From NCBI RefSeq assembly GCF_017948455.1, contig NZ_JAFFSU010000004.1, forward strand, positions 310,001-374,000: 64,000 bases of DNA. The letters run 5' to 3'. The stretch's first letter is position 1. Each line of letters opens with the position of its first letter. Of this stretch, positions 1 to 7,603 are shown one piece after another. The position numbers and the translations under genes are program-made. The notes beneath the pieces were generated by a model, which had not been told where the DNA came from, made no database searches, and worked only from the letters and a program-made list of their open reading frames with translations. The stretch comes from Streptomyces sp. GESEQ-4 (lineage in GTDB: Bacteria > Actinomycetota > Actinomycetes > Streptomycetales > Streptomycetaceae).

Positions 1-495
1 CGACTCGGGGAAACCTTTCCGCGACATCAGGCCGCGGGCCTCCAACTCCTTGGTGGGCAGGAGGAATCCGTCCGTGGTGACCAGCTCCACGCGCGGGTGC
101 TCGGGCCAGCGGGAGAGTAGGGCCTGGAGGAGACGGGCGACCGTGGACTTTCCTACGGCGACCGAGCCGGCGACGCCTATGACGAACGGGGTGCCGGACT
201 GGGAGCCCTTCTCGCCGGTGTCGCCGAGGAAGGTGTTCAGGGCGCCGCGGAGGCCGGCGGTGGCGCCGATGTAGAGGTTGAGGAGCCGGGACAGCGGGAG
301 GTAGATGTCCCGCACCTCGTCGAGGTCGATGACATCGCCGAGGCCGCGCAGCTTCTCGACCTCCTCGGCGGTGAGGGGGAGCGGCGTCTTGTCGCGCAGC
401 GCGCTCCACTCCGTGCGGGTGAGGTCGACGTAGGGAGTCGCCTCCGGCCTGTGCCGGTGGGCGCTCCGGGGCATCGGGGAGACCGGAGAGATCAC
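1..495 (-). CDS. coaA: Type I pantothenate kinase, 3' end outside window
   Basis: ATP-dependent phosphorylation of pantothenate, the first step of coenzyme A synthesis, in the cytoplasm. The 165 codons present match the N-terminal half of actinobacterial CoaA: the segment [16 protein letters not shown] near residues 20-35, the helix [14 protein letters not shown], then FVIGVAG followed by the P-loop GSVAVGKST at about 110-118 and [13 protein letters not shown]. The frame is still open at base 1, so roughly half of a protein of about 320-330 residues is missing. I chose the GTG at 493-495; an in-frame ATG at 472-474 is the alternative. It diverges from the ABC exporter genes across a 200-base gap. 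Family assignment is secure; the start is less so. Confidence 0.93.
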   Translation of the reverse strand, partial: MISPVSPMPRSAHRHRPEATPYVDLTRTEWSALRDKTPLPLTAEEVEKLRGLGDVIDLDEVRDIYLPLSRLLNLYIGATAGLRGALNTFLGDTGEKGSQSGTPFVIGVAGSVAVGKSTVARLLQALLSRWPEHPRVELVTTDGFLLPTKELEARGLMSRKGFPES

Positions 496-695
496 AGTCC
501 ATTGTTACGGGAGTACGAACGGTCGGCGGGGTGGGGTCCGTCACGCGCTCGGTTTTCGGGGCGAACCCGGGCAAGACGGGGAATGTCAGTGCCGTGCGTC
601 ACAGTTGTGGGAAAGGTGGGCCCGCGCCGGGATCCATGAACGCCCAGGCCCGGGGTCATGAACAGCGAGGGGTGACGAACGTCGAGGGGTGACCC

Positions 696-1706
696 ATGAC
701 CTATGCGATTGAGGCGGAAGGCCTGGTCAAACGGTTCAAGGAGACCGAGGCGCTGGCCGGGGTCGATCTGGGGGCCCGCAAGGGCTCGGTGCTCGGGCTG
801 CTCGGTCCCAACGGCGCGGGGAAGACGACCGCCGTGCGGATCTTCGCGACCCTGCTGCGCCCCGACGCCGGCCGGGCTCATGTGGCCGGCCATGACGTGG
901 TCCGGGACGCCGGGGTCGTCCGCGCCCTCGTCGGGCTGACCGGGCAGTACGCGGCGGTGGACGAGAACCTGACCGGCACGGAGAACCTGCTGCTCATCGG
1001 TCGGCTGCTCGGCTTGCCGCGGCGGGAGGCCAGGGCGAGGGCGGGTGAGCTGCTGGAGCGCTTCCAGCTGACGGACGCGGCCGGCCGGGCCGTGAAGACC
1101 TTCTCCGGCGGCATGCGCAGGCGCCTCGACCTCGCGGCCAGCCTGGTGGGCCGGCCCAGCATCCTCTTCCTCGACGAGCCGACCACCGGCCTGGACCCGC
1201 ACAGCCGCGGTGAGCTCTGGGACCTGCTGCGGGGCCTGGTCGCGGACGGCGCGACCGCCCTGCTGACCACGCAGTATCTGAACGAGGCCGATGTACTCGC
1301 CGACGACATCGTGGTGATCGACAAGGGTCGGGTGATCGCCGAGGGCACCCCGGACCAGCTGAAGTCGCAGGTCGGCGGGCAGGTGCTGCAACTGCGGCCG
1401 GTGCTGGCGCAGGACCTTGCGCGGGCGCATCGGCTGGTCGCCCAGGCGGCCGGGCCGCAGACCCAGATCGAGGGCGAGACGATCACGGCCCCGGTGAACG
1501 ACCCCCAGCTCATGCCGGCCGTGGTGCGCACGCTCGACCGCGAGGGCATCGCGGTGGGCGAACTGGCGCTGCGCCGCTCCTCGCTGGACGAGGTGTTCCT
1601 GGCTCTGACGGGGCACCGGGCGGAGCCGGGTGAGCCGGAGAACGACGGCGGTACGGCCGTACGGGACTCGGACGATGAGTTGGAGAAGGCGGTGAGCCGG
1701 TCATGA
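696..1706 (+). CDS. DrrA-type ABC exporter ATPase
   Basis: ATP-binding subunit of a daunorubicin-resistance-type ABC-2 exporter, 336 residues. Visible motifs are Walker A GPNGAGKTT (37-45), Q-loop at Q84 (TGQYAAVDENLTG), signature FSGGM (136-140) and Walker B ILFLDEP with TTGLD (156-166). The H-loop position carries Gln (TTQYLNEAD, Q193) instead of His, which is usual for the DrrA family. The C-terminal third carries the DrrA-type extension with the RRSSLDEVFLALTG motif. The stop overlaps the start of the next gene by 4 bases (ATGA), so the permease is translationally coupled. Substrate is unknown: lipids, a drug or a peptide are all possible, and no biosynthetic cluster lies nearby. Confidence 0.9.
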   Translation: MTYAIEAEGLVKRFKETEALAGVDLGARKGSVLGLLGPNGAGKTTAVRIFATLLRPDAGRAHVAGHDVVRDAGVVRALVGLTGQYAAVDENLTGTENLLLIGRLLGLPRREARARAGELLERFQLTDAAGRAVKTFSGGMRRRLDLAASLVGRPSILFLDEPTTGLDPHSRGELWDLLRGLVADGATALLTTQYLNEADVLADDIVVIDKGRVIAEGTPDQLKSQVGGQVLQLRPVLAQDLARAHRLVAQAAGPQTQIEGETITAPVNDPQLMPAVVRTLDREGIAVGELALRRSSLDEVFLALTGHRAEPGEPENDGGTAVRDSDDELEKAVSRS

Positions 1707-2518
1707 CCGCGACCACTGCCACTGCCGCCGCCCCGATCACGGCATCGGGCCGCGTGCGGCCCCTGGCCGGCATCCAGCAGACCTTCACGATGGCCTGGCG
1801 CAGCCTGGTCGCCGTCAAGCACAACCCGCTCGAACTGGTCGACTACAGCATCACGCCGATCATGTTCGTGTTCCTCTTCACGTATGTGCTGGGCGGGCAG
1901 ATGGCCGGATCGCCCGAGGCGTATCTGAAGTACGCGCTGCCCGGGATCATCGTGCAGAACACCCTGTTCATGACCATGTACACGGCCATGGCACTCAACA
2001 CGGACCTCACGAAGGGCGTCTTCGACCGCCTGCGCAGCCTGCCGATAGCCCGTTCCGCCCCGCTCATCGGACGCATCACCGCGGACCTCGCCAAGCACGT
2101 CTGGGCGATGCTGCTGATGATCGGCCTGGGCCTGCTGCTCGGGTTCCGGATAACCGGCGGCTTCGGCGGATTCCTGCTCGGCATCCTGCTGCTGGTCGTC
2201 TTCGCCGCGGCCGTCTCCTGGAGCGCGGTGCTGATCGGGATGCTGGCCGGCGACGCGGAGAAGGTACAGGCCTTCGCCTTCACCCTCATCTTCCCCATCA
2301 CCTTCACCAGCAGCGCCTTCGTCGTCGTCGACACCATGCCCGGCTGGCTCCAGGCCTTCAGCGACGTCAACCCGGTCACGCATCTGTCCGACGCGTTCCG
2401 GGGGCTGCTGCTGGGTGGGGCGGTGGCGGAGCCGGTGATGTGGTCGTTGGTGTGGGCTGCGGGGATTGCGCTTGTCTTCTATCCGTTGGCTATGCGGGCT
2501 TATCGGGCGAAGACGTGA
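1703..2518 (+). CDS. DrrB-type ABC-2 exporter permease
   Basis: Membrane subunit (271 residues) partnering the ATPase encoded immediately upstream. It has an ABC-2 permease layout: a short cytoplasmic N-terminus, then about six hydrophobic segments, for example PIMFVFLFTYVLGG (around 48-65), GIIVQNTLFMTMYTAMAL, MLLMIGLGLLLGF, FLLGILLLVVFAAAVSWSAVLIG, and AFTLIFPITFTSSAFV with the family motif FTSSAFV. The amphipathic segment TKGVFDRLRSLPIARSAPL is the cytoplasmic coupling loop typical of DrrB. The 4-base overlap with the ATPase gene indicates a two-gene operon, which ends against a convergent gene 30 bases downstream. The exported molecule cannot be inferred. Confidence 0.9.
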   Translation: MTATTATAAAPITASGRVRPLAGIQQTFTMAWRSLVAVKHNPLELVDYSITPIMFVFLFTYVLGGQMAGSPEAYLKYALPGIIVQNTLFMTMYTAMALNTDLTKGVFDRLRSLPIARSAPLIGRITADLAKHVWAMLLMIGLGLLLGFRITGGFGGFLLGILLLVVFAAAVSWSAVLIGMLAGDAEKVQAFAFTLIFPITFTSSAFVVVDTMPGWLQAFSDVNPVTHLSDAFRGLLLGGAVAEPVMWSLVWAAGIALVFYPLAMRAYRAKT

Positions 2519-2548
2519 GGGGGCCCTCTCGCGTGGGGTTGCTCGGAG

Positions 2549-2968
2549 TCACCGGCGGGGAGTCCTGCCGGGGGCCGTGGAGTAGAACGCCAGGATGATC
2601 CCGAGGCCGCCCGCGACCCCGCCGACGACCGCGGGGATCCGGCCGAGGACTACCGCCTCCCTGTGCTGGTCGGCGTATCCGGAGGTGGCGGCCTCGTCGC
2701 CCAGGGCCCGCCCTTCGAACTCCACGGTGTCGTCCTCCTCGCCCGCGGGCAGCGGGCCGCGCAGGCCGTACCTGTCGAAGTCGTCGCGCCAGATGTGGAC
2801 CGTGCCCTGTTGCGTACGGTCGTCAGATCCGAGCGCCTCCCAGGAGCCGTGGCACTCGCCGGCGCCCACCTTGCAGGTCCAACGCTTGGGCACGCTGATG
2901 GTCCTCGGCTCGCCGTACTTCCAGATGTACTCCCCTTTACCACGCTCGAGGTACCCCATGAAGGCCAC
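2549..2968 (-). CDS. Small single-pass membrane protein of unknown function
   Basis: Not a family I recognise. The 139 residues comprise a polar N-terminal part with a possible small fold (WTCKVGAGECHGSW contains two cysteines that could pair or bind metal), an acidic stretch near 75-95 (EEDDTVEFEGRALGDE) and one C-terminal hydrophobic helix (RIPAVVGGVAGGLGIILAFY, about 110-130) followed by a short basic tail. Codon use has strong GC third-position bias in this frame, which supports coding. A second in-frame ATG nine bases in (MGYLERGKGEYIW) is an equally plausible start. It is convergent with the exporter operon and divergent from glmS. No function is proposed. Confidence 0.6.
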   Translation of the reverse strand: MAFMGYLERGKGEYIWKYGEPRTISVPKRWTCKVGAGECHGSWEALGSDDRTQQGTVHIWRDDFDRYGLRGPLPAGEEDDTVEFEGRALGDEAATSGYADQHREAVVLGRIPAVVGGVAGGLGIILAFYSTAPGRTPRR

Positions 2969-3111
2969 TCACTCCCCCTCGTGAGCGCGCAAGTCGCCGC
3001 CACCCTTTGCCCATGCCTGAGCTTCGGTAGGTGCTTGGCGGAGCGTTCGTACTGTGGTGGGAATTTCTGAAATCGGGCAGGTGGAGGCCGTTTCGGGCGT
3101 GGGTTCGGTCG

Positions 3112-3124
3112 TAGGCTGCCGCGC
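3112..3124 (+). promoter_or_regulatory. Putative -10 element of a leaderless glmS transcript
   Basis: TAGGCT (3112-3117) sits 7 bases before the glmS ATG, and no Shine-Dalgarno sequence lies between them. That spacing would place the transcription start at or next to the start codon, giving a leaderless mRNA as is common in streptomycetes. I see no clear -35 hexamer at 16-18 bases upstream, so the call rests on the -10 and its position. Confidence 0.4.
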
Positions 3125-4972
3125 ATGTGCGGAATCGTGGGATACGTGGGGTCGCAGTCGGCGCTTGATGTGGTGATGGCCGGGCTGAAGCGGCTGGAGT
3201 ACCGGGGGTATGACTCGGCGGGTGTCGCCGTGCTCTCGGACGGTGGGATGGCCGCTGCGAAGAGGGCGGGGAAGCTGGTCAATCTGGAGAAGGAACTCCT
3301 TGAGCGGCCGTTGCCGACCGGGGCGACCGGGATCGGGCATACGCGGTGGGCCACGCATGGGGGGCCCACCGATGCCAACGCTCATCCGCACCTCGACAAC
3401 GCCGGGCGCGTCGCCGTCGTGCACAACGGGATCATCGAGAACTTCGCGCTCTTGAGGGCCGAGTTGGCGGAGCGGGGGCATGAGCTGGCCTCCGAGACCG
3501 ACACCGAGGTCGTCGCCCATCTGCTCGCCGAGGAGTTCTCCGCCTGCGCCGATCTCGCGGAGGCGATGCGGCTGGTGTGCCGGCGGCTGGAGGGGGCGTT
3601 CACGCTGGTCGCCGTGCATGCGGATGAGCCCGAGGTGGTGGTGGGGGCTCGGCGGAACTCGCCGCTCGTGGTGGGGGTTGGGGAGGGCGAGGCCTTTCTT
3701 GCCTCCGATGTCGCCGCGTTCATCGCTCATACGCGGTCCGCGATCGAGCTGGGGCAGGATCAGGTCGTCGAGCTGCGGCGGGACGGGGTGAGCGTGACCG
3801 GGTTCGACGGGCGGCCCGCCGAGGTGCGGTCGTATCACGTTGACTGGGATGCCTCGGCCGCGGAAAAGGGTGGTTACGACTACTTCATGCTCAAGGAGAT
3901 CGCCGAGCAGCCGAAGGCCGTCGCCGACACGTTGCTGGGGCGTATCGATGCGGCCGGTTCGCTGACGCTGGACGAGGTGCGGATCGCTCCTCAGGTGCTG
4001 CGGGAAGTCGACAAGGTCGTCATCGTGGCCTGCGGTACGGCCTTTCACGCCGGGCTCATCGCCAAGTACGCCATCGAGCACTGGACGCGGATTCCCTGCG
4101 AGGTGGAGCTGGCGAGCGAGTTCCGGTACCGGGATCCGATTCTCGACCCGCAGTCGCTCGTCATCGCGATCTCGCAGTCCGGCGAGACCATGGACACGCT
4201 GATGGCCCTGCGGCATGCGAGGGAACAGGGCTCGAAGGTCCTGGCGATCTGTAACACCAACGGTTCGACGATCCCGCGCGAGTCGGACGCGGTGCTGTAC
4301 ACGCATGCCGGGCCGGAGGTGGCCGTCGCCTCGACCAAGGCCTTTCTGACGCAGCTCGTGGCCTGCTATCTCGTCGCCCTCTATCTGGGGCAGGTGCGCG
4401 GGACCAAGTGGGGTGACGAGATCCGGGACGTCATCCGGGACCTGTCCGAGATCTCCGGTGCGGTCGAGCGTGTGCTGGAGACCATGACGCCCGTACGGGG
4501 GCTTGCGCGCAGCCTCGCCGAGAAGGACACCGTGTTGTTCCTGGGGCGGCACGTCGGGTATCCGGTCGCGCTGGAAGGTGCGTTGAAGCTCAAGGAGCTT
4601 GCGTATATGCACGCCGAGGGCTTTGCGGCGGGGGAGTTGAAGCACGGGCCGATCGCCCTGATTGAGGCTGATGTGCCGGTGGTTGTTGTGGTGCCTTCGC
4701 CTCGGGGGCGGTCCGTTCTCCACGACAAGATCGTGTCCAACATCCAGGAGATTCGGGCTCGGGGGGCGCGGACCATCGTCATCGCGGAGGAGGGGGACGA
4801 GGCGGTGGTGCCGTATGCGGATCACTTGATTCGGATTCCGGCTACGCCGACATTGCTGCAGCCGTTGGTGGCCACGGTGCCGCTTCAGGTGTTCGCGTGT
4901 GAGTTGGCTACCGCCCGGGGCAACGAGGTGGATCAGCCTCGGAACCTGGCGAAGTCGGTGACGGTGGAGTGA
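3125..4972 (+). CDS. glmS: Glutamine-fructose-6-phosphate aminotransferase
   Basis: Makes glucosamine-6-phosphate from fructose-6-phosphate and glutamine, the entry to UDP-GlcNAc and peptidoglycan. The 615 residues match the family length. The protein opens with MCGIVGYVG; the Cys after Met1 is the glutaminase nucleophile. LEYRGYDSAG, HTRWATHG and the HNGIIENF loop of the class II glutamine amidotransferase domain follow (about 1-220). Two SIS isomerase domains follow (about 285-600), with SQSGETMDTL and the fixed C-terminus PRNLAKSVTVE. The 3' end overlaps the convergent DUF397 gene by 40 bases. There is no ribosome-binding site upstream (see the promoter entry). I looked for a glmS ribozyme and saw none. 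Streptomycetes can carry more than one glmS; which copy this is cannot be told from the window. Confidence 0.96.
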   Translation: MCGIVGYVGSQSALDVVMAGLKRLEYRGYDSAGVAVLSDGGMAAAKRAGKLVNLEKELLERPLPTGATGIGHTRWATHGGPTDANAHPHLDNAGRVAVVHNGIIENFALLRAELAERGHELASETDTEVVAHLLAEEFSACADLAEAMRLVCRRLEGAFTLVAVHADEPEVVVGARRNSPLVVGVGEGEAFLASDVAAFIAHTRSAIELGQDQVVELRRDGVSVTGFDGRPAEVRSYHVDWDASAAEKGGYDYFMLKEIAEQPKAVADTLLGRIDAAGSLTLDEVRIAPQVLREVDKVVIVACGTAFHAGLIAKYAIEHWTRIPCEVELASEFRYRDPILDPQSLVIAISQSGETMDTLMALRHAREQGSKVLAICNTNGSTIPRESDAVLYTHAGPEVAVASTKAFLTQLVACYLVALYLGQVRGTKWGDEIRDVIRDLSEISGAVERVLETMTPVRGLARSLAEKDTVLFLGRHVGYPVALEGALKLKELAYMHAEGFAAGELKHGPIALIEADVPVVVVVPSPRGRSVLHDKIVSNIQEIRARGARTIVIAEEGDEAVVPYADHLIRIPATPTLLQPLVATVPLQVFACELATARGNEVDQPRNLAKSVTVE

Positions 4973-5166
4973 GCCGGCTTTAGGGCTTCGATGAAGGGCG
5001 TGAAGGCTCCGGCCGGGAAGGTGATGGTCGCGCCGGCCGGGGTCTTTGAGTCGCGGATGGCTATGTGGGTGGGGGAGTTGGCGATTTCCACGCAGGAGTC
5101 GCCGTCGCCAGGGCCTGAGTAGGACGACTTCCGCCAGTTGTCGGGGGTGTCCATGGGATGCCTCAC
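4933..5166 (-). CDS. DUF397 small protein paired with the XRE regulator
   Basis: A 77-residue protein with the DUF397 signature: WRKSSYSG near the N-terminus, CVEIAN, IAIRDSKTP and a hydrophobic FPAGAFTPFI segment. Such proteins are encoded beside XRE/DUF5753 regulators throughout Streptomyces, as in the whiJ locus, and are thought to act with them. The GTG at 5164-5166 overlaps the regulator's stop codon (GTGA), giving coupling; an internal ATG at 5152-5154 (MDTPDNWRKSSYS) is the other possible start, with GAGG a few bases before it. The C-terminal 13 codons run antisense into glmS, and the last residues (STVTDFARFRG) look like read-through of that gene's complement, so the 3' end may have been extended secondarily. 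Confidence 0.85.
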   Translation of the reverse strand: MRHPMDTPDNWRKSSYSGPGDGDSCVEIANSPTHIAIRDSKTPAGATITFPAGAFTPFIEALKPAHSTVTDFARFRG

Positions 5167-6014
5167 AGCTCCTTCGCCAACCTGTGGATGAAGTCACGCG
5201 AACGCTGGGGGTCGAGCGACGCGCCCTCCACCTTACGGAGGAGTGTTCGAAAGGCGCCGAGCTGGCCTTCGGAATCGATGAACACCGCGCCATGCGGGCC
5301 ATCGCGTACGACTGTGTCCAACTTGGGTACGGGGCCTCCCGCATACGTCATGGCGCTCGCGGCGCCGGCGAACCCCTCCAGGTCGAAGGGGATGACGCGC
5401 ACGGTGATGTGGTCCGCCTCGGAGATTTCGATGAGGCGGGTGAGCTGGGACCGTGAGGTGGCGCGGTCGCCCACCATGATGCGCAGCGCGGCCTCGTGGA
5501 TAACGGCCTCGTACTCTGTGGGGGCCGGGCTTTCGAGGATCACCTTGCGTTGCATCCGGTGCCGGACGCGCAACTCCAGCTCTTCTTCGGGAAGTTCGGG
5601 GACCCTGTAGGAGAAGACGGCACGGGCGTAATCCTCCGTCTGCAGTGGGCCGGGGATGTACAGGAACTGTGCCTCGCGCAGGAACGTGGCGTGGTGCTCC
5701 AACTCGGCGAGATCGAGGAATGGTGTGGGCAACAAGCCTCGGTATTCCTCCCACCAACCGCGTGTCCGGTCGGTCGCCATGGCGATCAGGGCGCCGATGA
5801 GGGCTTCGTCGGTACACACGTAGTGGGCTGCGAGGCGGCGCAGCCGCTGCTCGCTCACGCCCGCCAGGCCGGATTCGATGTGGCTGATTTGGACACGACC
5901 AGTCCCGAGCAGCGCTGCGGCCTCGGTGGCGCTGAGGCCTGCCGCGTCGCGGAGCCTGCGCAGTTCGACCGCCAGACGCATCTGGCGTGCCGTGGGTTCG
6001 TGCCTGAGAACCAT
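5163..6014 (-). CDS. XRE-family regulator with DUF5753 domain (WhiJ-like)
   Basis: DNA-binding regulator, 283 residues. A Cro/C1-type helix-turn-helix lies at about 12-70 (LRDAAGLSATEAAALLGTGRVQISHIESG), followed by the DUF5753 domain, recognisable by the run LREAQFLYIPGPLQTEDYAR, the RHRMQRK segment, and the YEAVIHEAALR and VRVIPF motifs. This architecture is the Streptomyces WhiJ/AbaA-like family, which controls differentiation and antibiotic production together with a DUF397 partner and an HATPase anti-sigma-like protein. Both partners are adjacent: DUF397 overlaps its 3' end, and the HATPase gene, now frameshifted, diverges from its 5' end. Target genes and ligand are unknown. Confidence 0.9.
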   Translation of the reverse strand: MVLRHEPTARQMRLAVELRRLRDAAGLSATEAAALLGTGRVQISHIESGLAGVSEQRLRRLAAHYVCTDEALIGALIAMATDRTRGWWEEYRGLLPTPFLDLAELEHHATFLREAQFLYIPGPLQTEDYARAVFSYRVPELPEEELELRVRHRMQRKVILESPAPTEYEAVIHEAALRIMVGDRATSRSQLTRLIEISEADHITVRVIPFDLEGFAGAASAMTYAGGPVPKLDTVVRDGPHGAVFIDSEGQLGAFRTLLRKVEGASLDPQRSRDFIHRLAKEL

Positions 6015-6213
6015 CGATCGCTCCTCGGTTCAACACGCCTGCCAGCGTGCCTCGTTCGGGGGTCAGATTACGCGATCGGCTTGCTCCGTATGACAGGTTA
6101 GGTCTACCGTCGGTGACGTAGCGCATACTCAGCGGAAGCGCACCGCCCCGTCCTGCCATGACGGCTGCGGCACTGCCACCGCAACTCCCCACCAACCCGA
6201 ACGGAGCTCACGC

Positions 6214-6628
6214 ATGCCCGAAAACGAACCCTGGGAGTACACGCTCTACATCCCGAACGACGTCCGAGCCGTCACCGTCTCCCGCCGCACCCTCCGCCTC
6301 ATCCTCACCATGCACGGCCTCATCAGCCTCGTCGACACCGCGGAGCTTCTCGCCACCGAGCTGGTTGCCAACGCCGTACGTCACACCAAGGGGCCCGCGG
6401 CCCTACGGGTGCGATGGGCGGCCGGTGTGCTGCGGATCGGGGCGTGGGACGCCGACCCCGAACCGCCGGAGCCGCCGGGGGAGTTGGAGCGACTCGGGGA
6501 GGGCGAGGAGGGGCGAGGGCTGGCCCTCGTTCGTGCGGGCCTGCGCCGATGTGTGGGGTTGGCAGCCGCTCACCAGGCACGGCAACCGCGGCAAATACGT
6601 GTGGTGTGAGCTGACTTCGGCGGCGTGA
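6214..6628 (+). pseudogene. HATPase anti-sigma-like protein, frameshifted by a 4-bp duplication
   Basis: Histidine-kinase-like ATPase (anti-sigma/RsbW type) normally of about 135 residues. The first 105 or so codons read correctly from the ATG at 6214, with the N-box ELVANAVRHTKGP and the G-box EEGRGLALVRA. The frame then shifts into an unrelated tail ending at 6609. The expected C-terminus (ACADVWGWQPLTRHGNRGKY, then VWCEL) is present in another frame and ends with a stop at 6626-6628. The break coincides with a tandem TCGT-TCGT at 6527-6534; removing one copy restores one continuous reading frame. It is therefore a recently inactivated gene, or a sequencing error. It diverges from the XRE/DUF397 pair with which such proteins usually work. 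Confidence 0.8.
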
Positions 6629-6681
6629 ACGGCATCAAGGTTGCACACATGGTCACATCAACTCACCAGGACAGCTGAGCG

Positions 6682-7182
6682 ATGACGGATCCGCGAGACA
6701 ACCGAGAAGGCAGCCAACGGGACGAGCCGCCTGAGTTGCCCGCCGTCCTCCAGTTGCTGCGGGACGGGCCGCCGGAGCTGGCCGACCTGCTCCGCTTCAC
6801 GATGACGAGCCAAATGCTGGGCATCCCCCAGGAGAAGGTTCAGGGGGACTTCCTCTTCGGCCTTGAAAGCCTCAGGCAGAGGGGGCTCCTTCCCCTGGAC
6901 GACGTGGCCCGGGTGCGCGCAAGAACCTCGGGCTTGGCCCCAGACCACCGTGAGCAATGGGCCGCAGGCTATGCCGCCGGATATCTCGCAGCATGGGCCG
7001 CTGCGATCTTGCGGATCTTGGACACTCGCGGCGTCAAGTTCGACAAACACCTCCACCGAGCCCTCCACCTATGCCCCGACACGGATGCGCTCACCCGTTT
7101 CCTGGACCGTGCCGTCACCGCGACGCACGAGGCTGATCTGGTCGCCGGGGAACCGGGCCTGGCGGCGCTCGGTGGGTCGTAG
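6682..7182 (+). CDS. Hypothetical protein, 166 residues
   Basis: I do not recognise this protein. It is soluble-looking, rich in Leu, Arg and Glu, without a signal peptide or transmembrane helix. A helical middle (LLRDGPPELADLLRFTMTSQ) is followed by an Ala-rich segment (WAAGYAAGYLAAWAAAILRI, about 95-115) and further helices (FLDRAVTATHEADLVAG). The length, Ala-rich centre and helical C-terminus are reminiscent of short streptomycete proteins encoded near transposase-like or nuclease-like genes, but no catalytic motif is visible, so no function is offered. Third-position GC supports coding. It lies 53 bases after the broken HATPase gene and 9 bases before acpS. Confidence 0.6.
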   Translation: MTDPRDNREGSQRDEPPELPAVLQLLRDGPPELADLLRFTMTSQMLGIPQEKVQGDFLFGLESLRQRGLLPLDDVARVRARTSGLAPDHREQWAAGYAAGYLAAWAAAILRILDTRGVKFDKHLHRALHLCPDTDALTRFLDRAVTATHEADLVAGEPGLAALGGS

Positions 7183-7191
7183 AGTGCCCGG
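7180..7191 (+). promoter_or_regulatory. Putative -10 element of a leaderless acpS transcript
   Basis: TAGAGT (7180-7185), overlapping the stop codon of the upstream gene, is followed by 6 bases and then the acpS ATG. No Shine-Dalgarno sequence is present, so a leaderless transcript starting at the ATG is plausible. The -35 region is not obvious. Confidence 0.35.
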
Positions 7192-7563
7192 ATGAGCATC
7201 ATCGGTGTCGGAATCGACGTGGCCGAGATCGACCGGTTCGAGGCGTCGCTGAAGCGGACGCCCGGGATGGCGGAACGGCTGTTTGTGGAAAGCGAGTTGC
7301 TGCTTCCCAGCGGGGAGCGGCGGGGGGTTGCCTCGCTCGCCGCCCGCTTCGCCGCCAAGGAGGCGCTGGCCAAGGCGCTCGGCGCGCCGCCCGGCCTGCA
7401 CTGGACGGATGCCGAGGTGTACATCGAGGACAGCGGGCAGCCGCGGTTGCGGGTGACGGGGACGGTGGCGGCGCGGGCGGCGGAGCTGGGGGTGCGGGCC
7501 TGGCATGTGTCGTTGAGCCATGACGCGGGGGTGGCCTCGGCGGTGGTCGTGGCTGAGGCGTAG
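7192..7563 (+). CDS. acpS: Holo-[acyl-carrier-protein] synthase
   Basis: Transfers 4'-phosphopantetheine from CoA to the serine of acyl carrier protein, activating fatty-acid (and some polyketide) synthesis. The 123 residues are the normal AcpS length. Family motifs are [13 protein letters not shown] at 5-17, with the Mg-binding Asp at residue 9, and [13 protein letters not shown] (about 57-70) with the second metal ligand Glu. The C-terminal [19 protein letters not shown] completes the fold. It uses CoA, whose synthesis begins with the coaA product at the left edge of the window. It is followed after 40 bases by nnrD, and the pair is probably co-transcribed. Confidence 0.95.
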   Translation: MSIIGVGIDVAEIDRFEASLKRTPGMAERLFVESELLLPSGERRGVASLAARFAAKEALAKALGAPPGLHWTDAEVYIEDSGQPRLRVTGTVAARAAELGVRAWHVSLSHDAGVASAVVVAEA

Positions 7564-7603
7564 CGACCTGAAGAAGTGACCGTTTCGAGAGAGACTCGAT
7601 CCC

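Noticed and set aside
696..2518. DrrAB exporter as part of an antibiotic gene cluster
   Set aside because: No biosynthetic genes flank it; DrrAB-type exporters are common outside clusters.
3059..3092. SigR-type promoter (GGGAAT ... GTT) upstream of glmS
   Set aside because: The spacing is 25 bases; SigR sites need about 18-19.
2969..3124. glmS ribozyme
   Set aside because: The region is too short and lacks the conserved core. The -10 element adjacent to the ATG suggests a leaderless message instead.
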